DNA of 64,000 nucleotides from Bradyrhizobium sp. 199 (GCF_023073355.1 NZ_JADPJI010000005.1:930001-994000); one strand, 5' to 3'. Positions 42,713-54,439 are shown, counted from the first letter of the stretch. Program-made: numbers and translations. The notes: generated from the letters alone by a model not told the origin.

Positions 42713-43438
42713 ATGACCCTGATCGCCGGCGCTGTCGCAATTATCACGCTCTACCTGCTGCTCCAGATGTTCCGCGCCGCCAACCCGGCGGTGCTGGCGC
42801 GCGCCATCAGGTTCGGCGGCGGCGTGGTGGCGCTGGCGGTCGCAGCATTCACGGGCTTGCGGGGCGAGCTGGTGGTGGCGATCCCGTTGGGGATTTTCGG
42901 CGCCGGGCTGCTGGGCTGGACACCGCTGGCAAATGCCGGCTTCGGTAATGTCGGCGGGCTGTTCGGCGGCGGTGCCGCGCCCGCGCCAGGGCAGGCCTCG
43001 CGCGTGCGCTCGCAATTCCTGGATATGCGACTCGACCACGACACCGGCCAGCTTGGCGGGCAGATCGTCGCCGGGCCTCACGCCGGGCGCGATCTCGGCC
43101 AGTTCGATCTCGCGAGCCTTTTGGCAATGGTCCCGACGTTCGACGCCGAGAGCGTGGCCTTACTTGAAAGCTATCTGGACCGCCGGTTTCCCGCCTGGCG
43201 TCAGAACGCGCAGGGCGATGCGGCAGGGGGGCAGCGCCGCCCGCCGGCGAGCGGAAAAATGACGGCGGAGGAGGCCTATCAGATCCTTGGCCTGCAGCCG
43301 GGGGCGGGGCGTGACGACGTCCGCCGGGCGCACAAGTCCCTGATGAAGAAACTCCATCCCGACCAGGGGGGCTCGAACTATCTCGCTGCCCGTGTAAACG
43401 AGGCCAAGGATACTCTGCTTCGTACGCATAACGGCTAA
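42713..43438 (+). CDS. Membrane-anchored J-domain (DnaJ-like) protein
   Basis: 241 residues. Membrane helices lie near the N-terminus (about 1-18, 38-52 and 55-68), a Gly-rich linker follows, and the C-terminal 60 residues form a J domain (AEEAYQILGLQPGAGRDDVRRAHKSLMKKLHPDQGG with the HPD motif). The layout recalls Tim14/DjlA-like co-chaperones that recruit DnaK to the membrane. Confidence 0.85.
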   Translation: MTLIAGAVAIITLYLLLQMFRAANPAVLARAIRFGGGVVALAVAAFTGLRGELVVAIPLGIFGAGLLGWTPLANAGFGNVGGLFGGGAAPAPGQASRVRSQFLDMRLDHDTGQLGGQIVAGPHAGRDLGQFDLASLLAMVPTFDAESVALLESYLDRRFPAWRQNAQGDAAGGQRRPPASGKMTAEEAYQILGLQPGAGRDDVRRAHKSLMKKLHPDQGGSNYLAARVNEAKDTLLRTHNG

Positions 43439-43628
43439 CTCCGGCACCACGCCACAAACGCCCGTACCGTGTGAGCTCCGCTTGCTCTGTTTGCCGTCGC
43501 CCCGATGCCCGCCGTTTCGGCGTGGTCGATCCCTTGGGCAAAGTTTTAACCGTAAATTCTTGACGAGAGGTTGTCGCGGAACAGCCTTGTGACGAACAGC
43601 CCCGCGTCACCGCGTCCCAAAAACGAAA

Positions 43629-43651
43629 ATGCCCGCGCTGAGCGCGGGCAT
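43629..43651 (-). terminator. Intrinsic terminator of carboxypeptidase gene
   Basis: Stem ATGCCCGCGC / GCGCGGGCAT with a TCA loop, followed on the minus strand by TTTCGTTTTT. It lies 22 bases after the stop of the D,D-carboxypeptidase gene. Confidence 0.9.
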
Positions 43652-43672
43652 TTCCTTGGAAGGGAAAGGAGA

Positions 43673-45508
43673 TCAGTTGCGGACGGTGATGCAGGAGATC
43701 TCGGCGCGCTTCAGGGTACGGCAGACGGCTTCGGCCTGGTCACGCTCGAGGCCGGCGAAGCGGGCGCGGTAGAGCTTGCGATTGTCCTTTGCGACGACCT
43801 CGGTGAACGGATCAGCCTTGCTGAGCAGGCCGCGGGCCGAACTGCGCGCGGCGTCGATGCGGTGCTGCGCTTCGTTCTCGGTCTCGAGCGCGCCGACCTG
43901 GACGATCCAGCCGCTGTGGGCGGCGACCGGCTTGGTGGTGGCGCTCATCTGGACCGGCGTCGGATCGGCGGAGGCAAGCTTCGGACTGGCCGGGGCGGGT
44001 GCGGCGGGTGCGGCGGCCGTCGCGGCCGGCAGCACCCCGAGGATGCCGTTGCCGGTGCCGAAGCCCGCCGGCTGCCGCGGCAGTTCGGCACGGGCGATCT
44101 CGGCCTTCGGCGCTTCCGGTTGGCTGACGATCTCGGGCTTGTTGATGAGATCGGCCCGGGCGACGACGGCACCGGAGGTTTCCGCGACGTCGGAACGGGA
44201 CGGAATGGCGTTGGTGACCGGCGGGGCGACCTGGGTCGGGGCGGCCGAGGCGACCTTCACGGCGCCGGCCTTGACCTGAACCGTCTTGACGCGAACCGGC
44301 TTCATCGGCTCGGACGAGCCGGGGATGATCGAGAGCGGCTGGCTCGAGATCACGCCACTGGTGAGCGGCGCGGGCTCGATCCTGGATTCCGTCGGCCGAG
44401 CTTCGGGTTTGGGCTGGGCGGGCGGCACCGCGGCCGTCGCGGCTGCCAGCGTCGATAGACGCGCCGCGAGACGCGACGGGGCAGCTTCGGGGGCGGGGGC
44501 AGAAGCGGCCTGAATCGGCGCAGCGGGCCGGGCCGGAGTATCCGATGCGTCGGCGACCTCGGTATTGGCGTCGGCGCCGTTACGCTCGGTGACCGCGACA
44601 ACCGTGTGGGCGGTCGCGCCCTTCTCGAGATTCTCGGCAAGCAGGTTGCGCATGATGGCATCGCGCGAGCCGCCGCTGCGGCCGCCGAGCACGACGCCGA
44701 TCAGGTGGCGGTTGCCGCGGCGCATCGAGCTGACGAGGTTGAAGCCTGAGGCGCGGGTATAGCCGGTCTTGATACCGTCCACGCCCTCGACGCTGCCGAG
44801 CAGGTGATTGTGATTGCGGATCGACTGTCCACGCCAGTTGAACGTCGAGGTCGCGAAATAACGATAGTAGCGCGGGAAGCGCTCCTGGATGGCGCGCCCG
44901 AGCGTGGCCTGGTCGCGCGCGGTCGTGACCTGCTCGTCGTTGGGAAGGCCGTTGGCGTTGCGGTAGACGGTCTTGGACATGCCGAGCGCGCGCGCCTTGC
45001 GCGTCATCATCTGCGCGAAGTCGTCCTCGTGGCCAGCGATTGCTTCCGCGATCACCACCGCGGCGTCGTTGGCGGAGCGGGTGACGAGACCCTTGATCGC
45101 ATCCTCGACACGGATGGTCTGGCCGGCACGCAGGTTCAGCTTGGTCGGATCCTGATCGGCAGCGTGCTTGGACACCGGCATCTCGGTGTCGAGTTTCATC
45201 TTCCCGGACTCGAGCCGCTCGAACAGCAGATAGAGCGTCATGATCTTGGTCAGCGAGGCGGGGTGGCGGATCCCGTCGGGGCTCGTTGCCTGCAGCACCG
45301 CGCCGGAATTGCCGTCGACGATGATGGACGCGAATTTCGGGCTGGAGCTCTCGGAGACATCGCGCTGCACCCGGTGATGCGCGTAGTGCCGGCGATGGCG
45401 CCGCGCCTCGGCGGCATCGGTGGTGAAGATGACCGCGGCCGTAACCGTAAGAAGCCCGAAAACGCCAACCCGCGCCAAGCGCGAGGAAGACAAGTTTTTA
45501 CGAAGCAT
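43673..45508 (-). CDS. D-alanyl-D-alanine carboxypeptidase (S11) with SPOR domain
   Basis: 611 residues. Signal peptide (about 1-35), basic HRRHYAHHR stretch, then the S11 peptidase domain with the three active-site motifs: SLTK (SxxK), SAN, and KTG in GIKTGYTR. A long Ala/Pro-rich linker leads to a C-terminal SPOR domain (about 530-611; HSGWIVQVGALETENEAQHRID ... ISCITVRN) that binds denuded septal peptidoglycan. It trims pentapeptide side chains, probably at the division site. It is longer than DacA/DacF (about 400) because of the linker and SPOR domain. Confidence 0.93.
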   Translation of the reverse strand: MLRKNLSSSRLARVGVFGLLTVTAAVIFTTDAAEARRHRRHYAHHRVQRDVSESSSPKFASIIVDGNSGAVLQATSPDGIRHPASLTKIMTLYLLFERLESGKMKLDTEMPVSKHAADQDPTKLNLRAGQTIRVEDAIKGLVTRSANDAAVVIAEAIAGHEDDFAQMMTRKARALGMSKTVYRNANGLPNDEQVTTARDQATLGRAIQERFPRYYRYFATSTFNWRGQSIRNHNHLLGSVEGVDGIKTGYTRASGFNLVSSMRRGNRHLIGVVLGGRSGGSRDAIMRNLLAENLEKGATAHTVVAVTERNGADANTEVADASDTPARPAAPIQAASAPAPEAAPSRLAARLSTLAAATAAVPPAQPKPEARPTESRIEPAPLTSGVISSQPLSIIPGSSEPMKPVRVKTVQVKAGAVKVASAAPTQVAPPVTNAIPSRSDVAETSGAVVARADLINKPEIVSQPEAPKAEIARAELPRQPAGFGTGNGILGVLPAATAAAPAAPAPASPKLASADPTPVQMSATTKPVAAHSGWIVQVGALETENEAQHRIDAARSSARGLLSKADPFTEVVAKDNRKLYRARFAGLERDQAEAVCRTLKRAEISCITVRN

Positions 45509-45791
45509 GGAACCCCGTCCCCGTTTCTGACTTGATCACCGGCCCGTGAGGCGAAATTGTGCCCACTGGACCCGGGATCATTACCTGCTCAGGCTGTCCC
45601 TCCGCTGGTGTTCGCCGCGGGGGACGTTAGGCCTGAGCCGCTATTCTGGCTAAGGCGATGTTCTCAAACGGCTTTTGACCGTTTGCGGAAGTTGAACACG
45701 TCCAGGGAATCAGGGTAGGGGTCCGCGGTTTCCAAAAGCTTAAGGAACTATTGCGGGAAACCCCGGGAATCTCTTCGATTTCAGTGCATTT

Positions 45792-45806
45792 TTGTGCGCC
45801 GCACAA
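45792..45806. promoter_or_regulatory. TGC-N3-GCA operator upstream of phasin, copy 1
   Basis: TTGTGCGCCGCACAA, a perfect 7-1-7 palindrome. A second, imperfect site with the same TGC-N3-GCA core (TTGTGCGTTGCACTAA) lies at 45821-45836. The -35 TTGACT falls between them. Confidence 0.6.
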
Positions 45807-45811
45807 TATTC

Positions 45812-45839
45812 TTGACTTTTTTGTGCGTTGCACTAATTG
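45812..45839 (+). promoter_or_regulatory. Phasin promoter
   Basis: TTGACT (45812-45817), 16 bases, TAATTG (45834-45839). The second TGC-N3-GCA operator occupies the spacer, so a bound repressor would block RNA polymerase. Confidence 0.45.
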
Positions 45840-45895
45840 TGGGCAGAGTCAGGGAGCCGGGCTTCCCGACGAGAGCCAGGGAAAAGGATTCCGAA

Positions 45896-46234
45896 ATGTT
45901 CAAGGTTGAAGACTTCCAGAGCTACGGGAAAGAGCACTTCGAGCAGTACGTCGCCTCCGCGACCTCGGTGCAGCACGGCCTCCAGGCGATCGCCAGCGCC
46001 TATGGCGACTATACGAAGAAGTCGTTCGAAGACACCAAGTCCTTCGTCGAGAAGCTTTCCGGCGTTAAGTCGCTGGACAAGGCGGTGGAAGCGCAGACCG
46101 ATTTCGCCCGTTCCGCCTACGAGACCTTCGTTGCGGAATCGCAGAAGATCGCCGGCCTCTACAGCGACCTCGCCAAGCAGGCGTTCAAGCCGGTCGAGAC
46201 CATCGTGTCGAAGTTCACCCCGGCTGCTCAGTAA
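45896..46234 (+). CDS. Phasin family protein
   Basis: 112 residues, all-helical: VEDFQSYGKEHFEQYVASAT, LQAIASAYGDYTKKSFEDTKSFVEKL and SAYETFVAESQKIAGLYSDLAKQAFKPVE. Phasins coat polyhydroxyalkanoate granules and control their size and access. AAAAGGA precedes the ATG at 45896. The gene is flanked by TGC-N3-GCA operators and a strong terminator, so it is monocistronic and probably abundant. Confidence 0.9.
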   Translation: MFKVEDFQSYGKEHFEQYVASATSVQHGLQAIASAYGDYTKKSFEDTKSFVEKLSGVKSLDKAVEAQTDFARSAYETFVAESQKIAGLYSDLAKQAFKPVETIVSKFTPAAQ

Positions 46235-46261
46235 TATTTTCAGGACGTCCTGGAATCGAAA

Positions 46262-46284
46262 AGCCCGGCTGAAGCAGCCGGGCT
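46262..46284 (+). terminator. Intrinsic terminator of phasin gene
   Basis: Stem AGCCCGGCTG / CAGCCGGGCT with an AAG loop, followed by TTTTGTTTG. Confidence 0.92.
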
Positions 46285-46308
46285 TTTTGTTTGTGGGCGG
46301 TCAATCCG

Positions 46309-47655
46309 TCAGCGCGCCACGCGCAGCTTCGACAGAGAAGTGCCGATGTCCTTGAACACGGAGACGGTCTGGCTCGCCGACGTGACAAGATAGAACTTGT
46401 CGGTGCTGCTGGCGCAATATTGCAGCACGCTCGAGGTCGGATCGCTGCCGGTGTTCACCTGCACCGTGTAGATCGTGATGTTCTCGGCCTTGGCGTTGTC
46501 GCACAGCTTCTTCTGTCGCGCGTCGATCTGCGAAGCGTTGCTATACCAGCGGTTCTGCGTGTTCAGACCGTCGGAGAGCAGAACGATGGCGTCCTTGTAG
46601 GTGTAGTTCGCATCCTTGGCCGGCGCGTTCATGGGATTGCCGGTCGACAACGTCATCCAGCCCCAGGCCAAGCCGATGCCCTGGTTGGTGTTGCCGGTCG
46701 GCTTCATGGCATCGATGCGGCTCTTGAGGGAGCTCCAATCGTAGCTCAGCGGCATGATCGGTTGCAGATAGGAAGAACTGCCGGAGTTGCAGTAGGAATA
46801 CTGCTCGGCCGGGAAGAGCGTTCCCACATTGCCGCTCGTCGGCGTGGTGTTCTTGGTGTCGAAGTCCTGGTCGCGATCGACCACACAACCGGTCCAGGTG
46901 TTGTGGCTGGCCGGCGTCCACTTCCAGTTATTGCAGTTCCAGTTGTTGCCTGCGGTGCAAGTCCAGCTGCCATTGGCGGCATCCCAACCGCTGAAATCAA
47001 TCCAGTCCTTGTTGGAGTTGCTGGCGCCGACGTTGACGTCCTTGGCGAACGGAACGATCGAGATGTAGACGTCGCCATCGGCCTTCGCGAGCGCGCTGAG
47101 CTGATCGACCAGGTTCTTCGCGGCCGTCTGCATCGCCGGCATCTTGCCGTCGTTGGCCATCGAGCCGGTGTTGTCGAGCACCAGGGCCACGCGCATGCGG
47201 ACATTGCCCCAGGCGCTGGTGGACGTGGTGCCGATGCCGAGCGTCGGAAAGCCGGCGATCTTCATGAAAGTGGTCGTGTAGGTGCCTGTTCCGCTGAGCT
47301 GGATCGTGGAGCCCATGCTGGTGCTCGCCGTATAGGTGGCGGCGACGCTGACCGATGGCAGGGCGGAGGTAGCTGTAAATAGCGCGTTGAAATAGGCTTG
47401 CGCCTTCGTGCCGAGCTGCGACGTCGTGATGGTGCCGGACGACAGATCCTTGGAGAGCATCAGGGCGGCGGAGTCGAGGGCCGCCTGCATGGACGTGCGG
47501 GCCTGGACGGCGCGGCTATAGTCCACTGCGGCACCGATGAAGCTTAGCACCGGAACCAGCGCGATCGCGAAGATCATGGCGATATTGCCTTGCTCGGCCG
47601 CTACGAAGCGGGCGAACTGTCGACCAAACAGGCTGACGAGCAGCGAGCGAAACAT
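46309..47655 (-). CDS. TadG-like pilus-assembly protein with VWA domain
   Basis: 448 residues from ATG 47655. A TadE/G-type N-terminal segment (FVAAEQGNIAMIFAIALVPVLSFIGAAVDYSRAV) provides the membrane anchor. A VWA domain follows with the MIDAS VLDNTGSMA, containing a long Trp/Asn/Thr-rich insertion (about 250-330) with paired Cys. The protein faces the periplasm. Related genes belong to Flp/Tad pilus loci, but no other tad gene is here, so it may be an orphan. Confidence 0.85.
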   Translation of the reverse strand: MFRSLLVSLFGRQFARFVAAEQGNIAMIFAIALVPVLSFIGAAVDYSRAVQARTSMQAALDSAALMLSKDLSSGTITTSQLGTKAQAYFNALFTATSALPSVSVAATYTASTSMGSTIQLSGTGTYTTTFMKIAGFPTLGIGTTSTSAWGNVRMRVALVLDNTGSMANDGKMPAMQTAAKNLVDQLSALAKADGDVYISIVPFAKDVNVGASNSNKDWIDFSGWDAANGSWTCTAGNNWNCNNWKWTPASHNTWTGCVVDRDQDFDTKNTTPTSGNVGTLFPAEQYSYCNSGSSSYLQPIMPLSYDWSSLKSRIDAMKPTGNTNQGIGLAWGWMTLSTGNPMNAPAKDANYTYKDAIVLLSDGLNTQNRWYSNASQIDARQKKLCDNAKAENITIYTVQVNTGSDPTSSVLQYCASSTDKFYLVTSASQTVSVFKDIGTSLSKLRVAR

Positions 47656-48137
47656 GACGTGCCCCGAAATCGGTGGTTTTGCCCGATTTCGCGCCACGCC
47701 ATTGAAGGCTTGGTAAATTGCACCGTAGAAGTCCGGGGTATCGCGGACGAAACGTCGGAATCGTGTCAAATGACCGGGTTCCTGGTCAACATGGTCTGGC
47801 CGCCGCACCGGAAATTTTTGTCAAATCGGTCCGGGTTGATTAACCTTGGCTGGATCGCCCGGACCGGGAATCGGGACTGCCGTGGTCGCATTGGCCGGAC
47901 TTTTGCGCGCTTGCGGCGGGCCAGGGGCAGGCCCATATTGCTTGCGAACGATCCGGCTTGGACCGGATTTGTCGGGAGCGGCGATCCAATAAGGCGGCGC
48001 GCCTGCGCCAGGCTCCGAAGGGCGGGGTCGCGCGGTGACCGCCATTCGCTTCCGTGGGGAATATGAACGCCTGAGCCATGCCGCAATTGACTTCCAGCCT
48101 CGAACTGTCCGCGCCAGCCGCTGCCTACGCTCCTCGC
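47656..48137. other. Gap between tadG-like gene and clpS
   Basis: About 420-480 bases. I see no gene, hairpin terminator or clear promoter. An in-frame upstream ATG for ClpS at 48078 lies at its end. Confidence 0.4.
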
Positions 48138-48470
48138 ATGAGTAATGACGAGAACCGTTCGGGTAACCCCACGGGTCCGAACACTTCGGTCATCACCAAG
48201 GTCAAGCCCAAGACCAAACGGCCGAACCTCTACCGCGTGCTGATCCTGAACGACGACTACACGCCGATGGAATTCGTCGTCCACGTGCTGGAGAAGTTCT
48301 TCAACAAGGACATCGAGGCCGCGACCAAGATCATGTTGCACGTCCACCATCATGGCATCGGGGAGTGCGGCGTGTTCACCTACGAGATCGCCGAGACCAA
48401 GGTGACGCAGGTGATGGATTTCGCCCGCAAGCACCAGCATCCACTGCAATGCGTGATGGAAAAGAAGTAA
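48138..48470 (+). CDS. clpS: ATP-dependent Clp protease adaptor ClpS
   Basis: 110 residues from ATG 48138; an in-frame ATG at 48078 would add 20 non-conserved residues. It contains the adaptor core [27 protein letters not shown] with the N-degron pocket residues, the ClpA-binding [21 protein letters not shown], and QHPLQC. ClpS delivers N-end-rule substrates to ClpAP. clpA follows 279 bases downstream. Confidence 0.93.
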   Translation: MSNDENRSGNPTGPNTSVITKVKPKTKRPNLYRVLILNDDYTPMEFVVHVLEKFFNKDIEAATKIMLHVHHHGIGECGVFTYEIAETKVTQVMDFARKHQHPLQCVMEKK

Positions 48471-48749
48471 CGCGTTCGCGTTCTTTAGAGTGGTTCTGTT
48501 CGCGTGGTGTGTGATGGCAGCACAGGCTGCTGCGCGATCCGGCGAGTATCTGCACCAGCGTCAACCTGCCCAATTGGGTAGTTCTGCCCAAATCGGAACG
48601 GGTTTTGCATCGAAAATACCGTGGGTGTGTCGCCGCCGAGTCGCGGAACCGGTCTTTCGCCGCGGTCTTGTATAACTATATGTGACAAAGGTTGTTGTTG
48701 CCTGACCGGGTGATGGCGATCATGATGATGGGGGCCATAGAGGACGCGA

Positions 48750-51155
<2,406 letters not shown>

Positions 51156-51177
51156 TCCGCACGCGATGAATTGAAAA

Positions 51178-51200
51178 GGCCGGCTGCGAAGCCGGCCCTT
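51178..51200. terminator. Bidirectional terminator between clpA and lipoprotein gene
   Basis: AAAA-GGCCGGCT-GCGA-AGCCGGCC-CTTTTG: an 8-bp stem with T-tracts on both strands, between convergent genes. Confidence 0.88.
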
Positions 51201-51225
51201 TTGTTTCCGAGCCCGGATGTGACCC

Positions 51226-51684
51226 TTACGTCCCGGCTTCCGGCGCAGCCGCGAGCGGGCGCGGCTTGCGCGGAGCGGCGGGCCGTGCGCTGCGGGCGGG
51301 GGCCGACGGCTGCATCGTCACGATGACCGGATTGGGCTTGTGATCGGTTGCCGCGCCAGTCGCGGCATCGACGCCCATGCCGACGACGCCACCGAGCAGG
51401 AGATTGCCGGCGAAGCCGGCGGCCCCCGACGTCTGTACGTCCCGGCTGAGCGGCACGACCTGGGGTTCATAGCCTTCCTTCTGGAAGGTGATCGAGATGT
51501 CGGCGTTGCGCTTGACGACCACGGAGCAGGGCGTCGTGCAGGTGGTCGGAACTTCCATTCCGCTGACGACGGCTTCCACGCCTGACGGTGTCGATGAGAT
51601 GCTGATGTTCTCGGTCGTGCCGCGCGTGACGGACGCGCAGCCGCCCAGCATGACGCTGAGCGCCACAATTCCCAATGAACGCAT
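51226..51684 (-). CDS. Lipoprotein with PEGA-like domain
   Basis: 152 residues from ATG 51684. The signal peptide ends in a lipobox (VMLGGC, lipid-modified Cys at about 15). The mature part has a PEGA-like beta repeat (ISISSTPSGVEAVVSGMEVPTTCTTPCSVVVKR...ITFQKEGYEPQVVPL) with a Cys pair, then a Gly-rich hydrophobic stretch and a basic Pro/Ala tail. It is probably an outer-membrane or periplasmic lipoprotein of unknown role. Confidence 0.8.
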   Translation of the reverse strand: MRSLGIVALSVMLGGCASVTRGTTENISISSTPSGVEAVVSGMEVPTTCTTPCSVVVKRNADISITFQKEGYEPQVVPLSRDVQTSGAAGFAGNLLLGGVVGMGVDAATGAATDHKPNPVIVTMQPSAPARSARPAAPRKPRPLAAAPEAGT

Positions 51685-51813
51685 GTAATGCCCCTTGTTC
51701 CCCGCGCCACTAAAACGCAACCGGAGCGCGAGGGCAATAGGTCACAAGTCGGGATAGTTAAGCCACGCCGGGGTTGTGCACGAAACAGCGGGAACCTGGA
51801 CGTGGGCCTGGTG

Positions 51814-53235
51814 CTATTCGCCGCGCAGGCGCTGATCGTCCTGCACGCGAACATGCTCGGCGCCGCGCGCGCCTGCGGGAGACAGCCGCATCATGCTCAG
51901 CACCGCTCCGCAGAGCGCGAAGCCGACGCCGGTCAGCAACGCGATCCTGGTTCCCTCGATCGGATAGCGGCCGAGGAACAGCGCGACCAACGCCGCGCCG
52001 GTGGTCTGGCCAAGCAGCCGCGCCGTCCCCAGCATGCCGCTGGCGCCGCCGGCGCGCTCGCGCGGAGCGGCCGCGATCATGGTGCGGTTGTTGGGCGTCT
52101 GGAACAGACCGAAGCCGGCGCCGGCCAGCGCCATCCGCCAGATCACGTCAAGCGATGTCGGAGTCGCCGGCAGCAAGGCGAGCGCGGCGAGGCCGCAGGC
52201 GAACAGCGTGAGCCCGATGCCGCCGAGCAGGCCGGCGGGATAACGCTCGACCAGGCGGCCGGCGAGCGGCGCTGCGAACGCCACCGCGATCGGCCATGGC
52301 GTAATCAACAGGCCCATATGCACCGCCGAATAGCCGAAGCGGCTCTGGAGGTAGAACGGGATCGCGACGAAGGCGAGCATCTGTCCGCAGAACGAGGCGA
52401 TCGAGGTCGCAATCGACAGGGCGAACACCGGGATGCGCAACAGGTCGATCGGCAAAAGCGGCGAGGCCATGTGGGTCTCGCGCCAGATCAGCAGCGCGCC
52501 TGCGACGATGGCAATGGCGAACTGCACGAGGCAAGTGATCGCGGCCTCGCCATGGCCGACGCTGTCGACTGCAGCGATGCCGACGCCGAACGTGATCGCC
52601 GATAACCCCGCGCTTTGCCAGTCGAAGGAACGGCTCGCAGGCTTGGTGTGCGGCAGGCTGCGCAGGCCCAGCAGCAGCGTCACCGCACCGAGCGGTACGT
52701 TGATGGCGAACAGCCAGGGCCAGCTTCCGACCGCAAGGATGCCGGCGGCGAGCGTCGGGCCGACCGCAGCGGAGAAAGCGACGACGAGCGCGTTGAGCCC
52801 GATGCCGCGGCCGAGCTGGCTGCGCGGATAGGTGAAGCGCACCAGCGCCGCATTGACGCTCATGATGCCGGCGGCGCCAAAGCCCTGGATGATGCGTGCG
52901 ATCGTCAGCAGCGGCAGCGTATGCGCCAGCGCGCAGAAGGCGGACGCCAGCGTGAACAGCACCAGCCCGACCAGATAGACGCGGCGGTAGCCGACGATCT
53001 CGCCGAGCGAGGCCAGCGGCAGCAGCGAGATCGTGATCGCCAGCTGGTAGCCGTTGACGATCCAGATCGAAAACGCCGGACTCGCATCCAGGTCGGCGGC
53101 TATCGTCGGCAGCGCGACATTGGCGATGGCGCTGTCGACGACCGCCATGATGATGCCGAGCGCAATGGTCAGCACCGCCTGGTTGCGCTGCGGCTGCGGC
53201 AGTCCGTCGGCATGCTCTATCGGGGCGGACGACAT
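51814..53235 (-). CDS. MFS transporter, DHA2-type (14 helices)
   Basis: 473 residues with about 14 hydrophobic helices. Family marks are IMAVVDSAIANVALPTIAADL in helix 1 (motif D1-like), LGEIVGYRRVYLVGLVLF (motif A) and ARIIQGFGAAGIMSVNAALV (motif B). DHA2 members export drugs or metabolites by proton antiport. The gene on its upstream side (same strand) is an aldo/keto reductase. Confidence 0.9.
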   Translation of the reverse strand: MSSAPIEHADGLPQPQRNQAVLTIALGIIMAVVDSAIANVALPTIAADLDASPAFSIWIVNGYQLAITISLLPLASLGEIVGYRRVYLVGLVLFTLASAFCALAHTLPLLTIARIIQGFGAAGIMSVNAALVRFTYPRSQLGRGIGLNALVVAFSAAVGPTLAAGILAVGSWPWLFAINVPLGAVTLLLGLRSLPHTKPASRSFDWQSAGLSAITFGVGIAAVDSVGHGEAAITCLVQFAIAIVAGALLIWRETHMASPLLPIDLLRIPVFALSIATSIASFCGQMLAFVAIPFYLQSRFGYSAVHMGLLITPWPIAVAFAAPLAGRLVERYPAGLLGGIGLTLFACGLAALALLPATPTSLDVIWRMALAGAGFGLFQTPNNRTMIAAAPRERAGGASGMLGTARLLGQTTGAALVALFLGRYPIEGTRIALLTGVGFALCGAVLSMMRLSPAGARGAEHVRVQDDQRLRGE

Positions 53236-53413
53236 GAGGGCGGGCTTGATCCGAGCCGTGTTTCATCTCCGGATTAGGAAATTGCGGGATGCATCGCAAC
53301 CCGGCAGGACACGGACAGTTCCTTCGCCGGAAGCGGTCTTCCGGCATGGCAAGCATGGTCGGAAGCGCTTTCGAGAGCGCTCAAGGGTCGGGCGGTCAGG
53401 CGATCTGCCGTCG

Positions 53414-54439
53414 CTACACCGTCGGCGGGTTCCGGTCAGTGAAGGTCGTGCGCTGATGCCAGTAGGGATAGGGCAGCGTGACCTTGCTCGCCGCGTCGAG
53501 CTTCGCGATCTGGTCTTTGGTCAGCGACCAGCCGACCGCGCCGAGATTTTCGCGCAGCTGCGTCTCGTTGCGCGCGCCGATGATCAGCGTCGATACTGTC
53601 GGGCGCTGCAGCAGCCAGTTCAGCGCGATCTGCGACACGCTCTTTCCCGTTTCCTTCGCGACATCGTCGATGGCCTCGACGACACGATAGACGTGTTCGT
53701 CCGGCACCGGCGGGCCGAAATCGGCCGTCTGGGGCAGGCGGCTCACCTCGGGCTTGGTCTGACCCCGGCGGATCTTGCCGGTGAGGCGTCCCCAACCGAG
53801 CGGCGACCAGACCACTGCACCCAGCCCCTGGTCGAGGCCGAGCGGCATCAACTCCCATTCGTAGTCGCGCCCGATCAGCGAATAGTAGGTCTGGTTGGCG
53901 ACGTAGCGCGGGAAGCCGTGCTCGTCGGCAACAGAGAGCGATTTCATCAGGTGCCAGCCGGAGAAATTCGAAACGCCGACGTAGCGGATCTTGCCGGCGC
54001 GCACGAGCACATCGAGCGTCGAGAGCACCTCTTCGGGCGGGGTGAAGGCGTCGAAGCCATGAAGCTGAAACAGATCGATGTAGTCGGTGCCGAGCCGGCG
54101 CAGCGAACCGTCGATGGCTGCGAGCAGATGCTGCCGTGACGAGCCGATGTCGTTGGGACCGTCGCCGAAACGGAAGGTTGCCTTGGTCGAGACCAGGACC
54201 TTGTCGCGGCGGCCCTTGATGGCTTCGCCGAGCACACGCTCGGACTCGCCGAGCGAATAGACGTCGGCGGTGTCGAACATCGAGACGCCGGCCTCGAGAC
54301 AGATGTCCAGCAGGCGCCGGGCTTCGGTCGCATCCGTCGTGCCCCACGCCGCGAGGCGGCCGACGCCGCCGAACGTGCCGGTCCCGAGACTCAAGGCGGG
54401 CACCATGAGGCCCGATCGGCCCAAGCGTCGGTATTCCAT
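53414..54439 (-). CDS. Aldo/keto reductase (potassium-channel beta / YdhF-like group)
   Basis: 341 residues. Catalytic residues lie in MFDTADVYSLGESE (Asp, Tyr), STKATF (Lys) and LFQLHGFD (His). NADP-binding LIIGARNETQLRENLGAVGW is near the C-terminus. The length and GRSGLMVPALSLGTGTFG start match the AKR family that includes YajO and IolS-like proteins. The substrate is unknown. Confidence 0.9.
   Translation of the reverse strand: MEYRRLGRSGLMVPALSLGTGTFGGVGRLAAWGTTDATEARRLLDICLEAGVSMFDTADVYSLGESERVLGEAIKGRRDKVLVSTKATFRFGDGPNDIGSSRQHLLAAIDGSLRRLGTDYIDLFQLHGFDAFTPPEEVLSTLDVLVRAGKIRYVGVSNFSGWHLMKSLSVADEHGFPRYVANQTYYSLIGRDYEWELMPLGLDQGLGAVVWSPLGWGRLTGKIRRGQTKPEVSRLPQTADFGPPVPDEHVYRVVEAIDDVAKETGKSVSQIALNWLLQRPTVSTLIIGARNETQLRENLGAVGWSLTKDQIAKLDAASKVTLPYPYWHQRTTFTDRNPPTV

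Larger units (their letters stand above)
45509..45895. other. 387-base divergent regulatory region
   Basis: Lies between the carboxypeptidase (minus) and phasin (plus) genes. A CAAACGG / CCGTTTG hairpin sits at 45665-45685. The phasin promoter and its operators occupy 45792-45839. No coding sequence seen. Confidence 0.5.

Noticed and set aside
53299..53323. EcfG promoter (GGAAC-N16-GGTT) upstream of the MFS gene
   Set aside because: One mismatch and no stress context; too weak to list as a feature.
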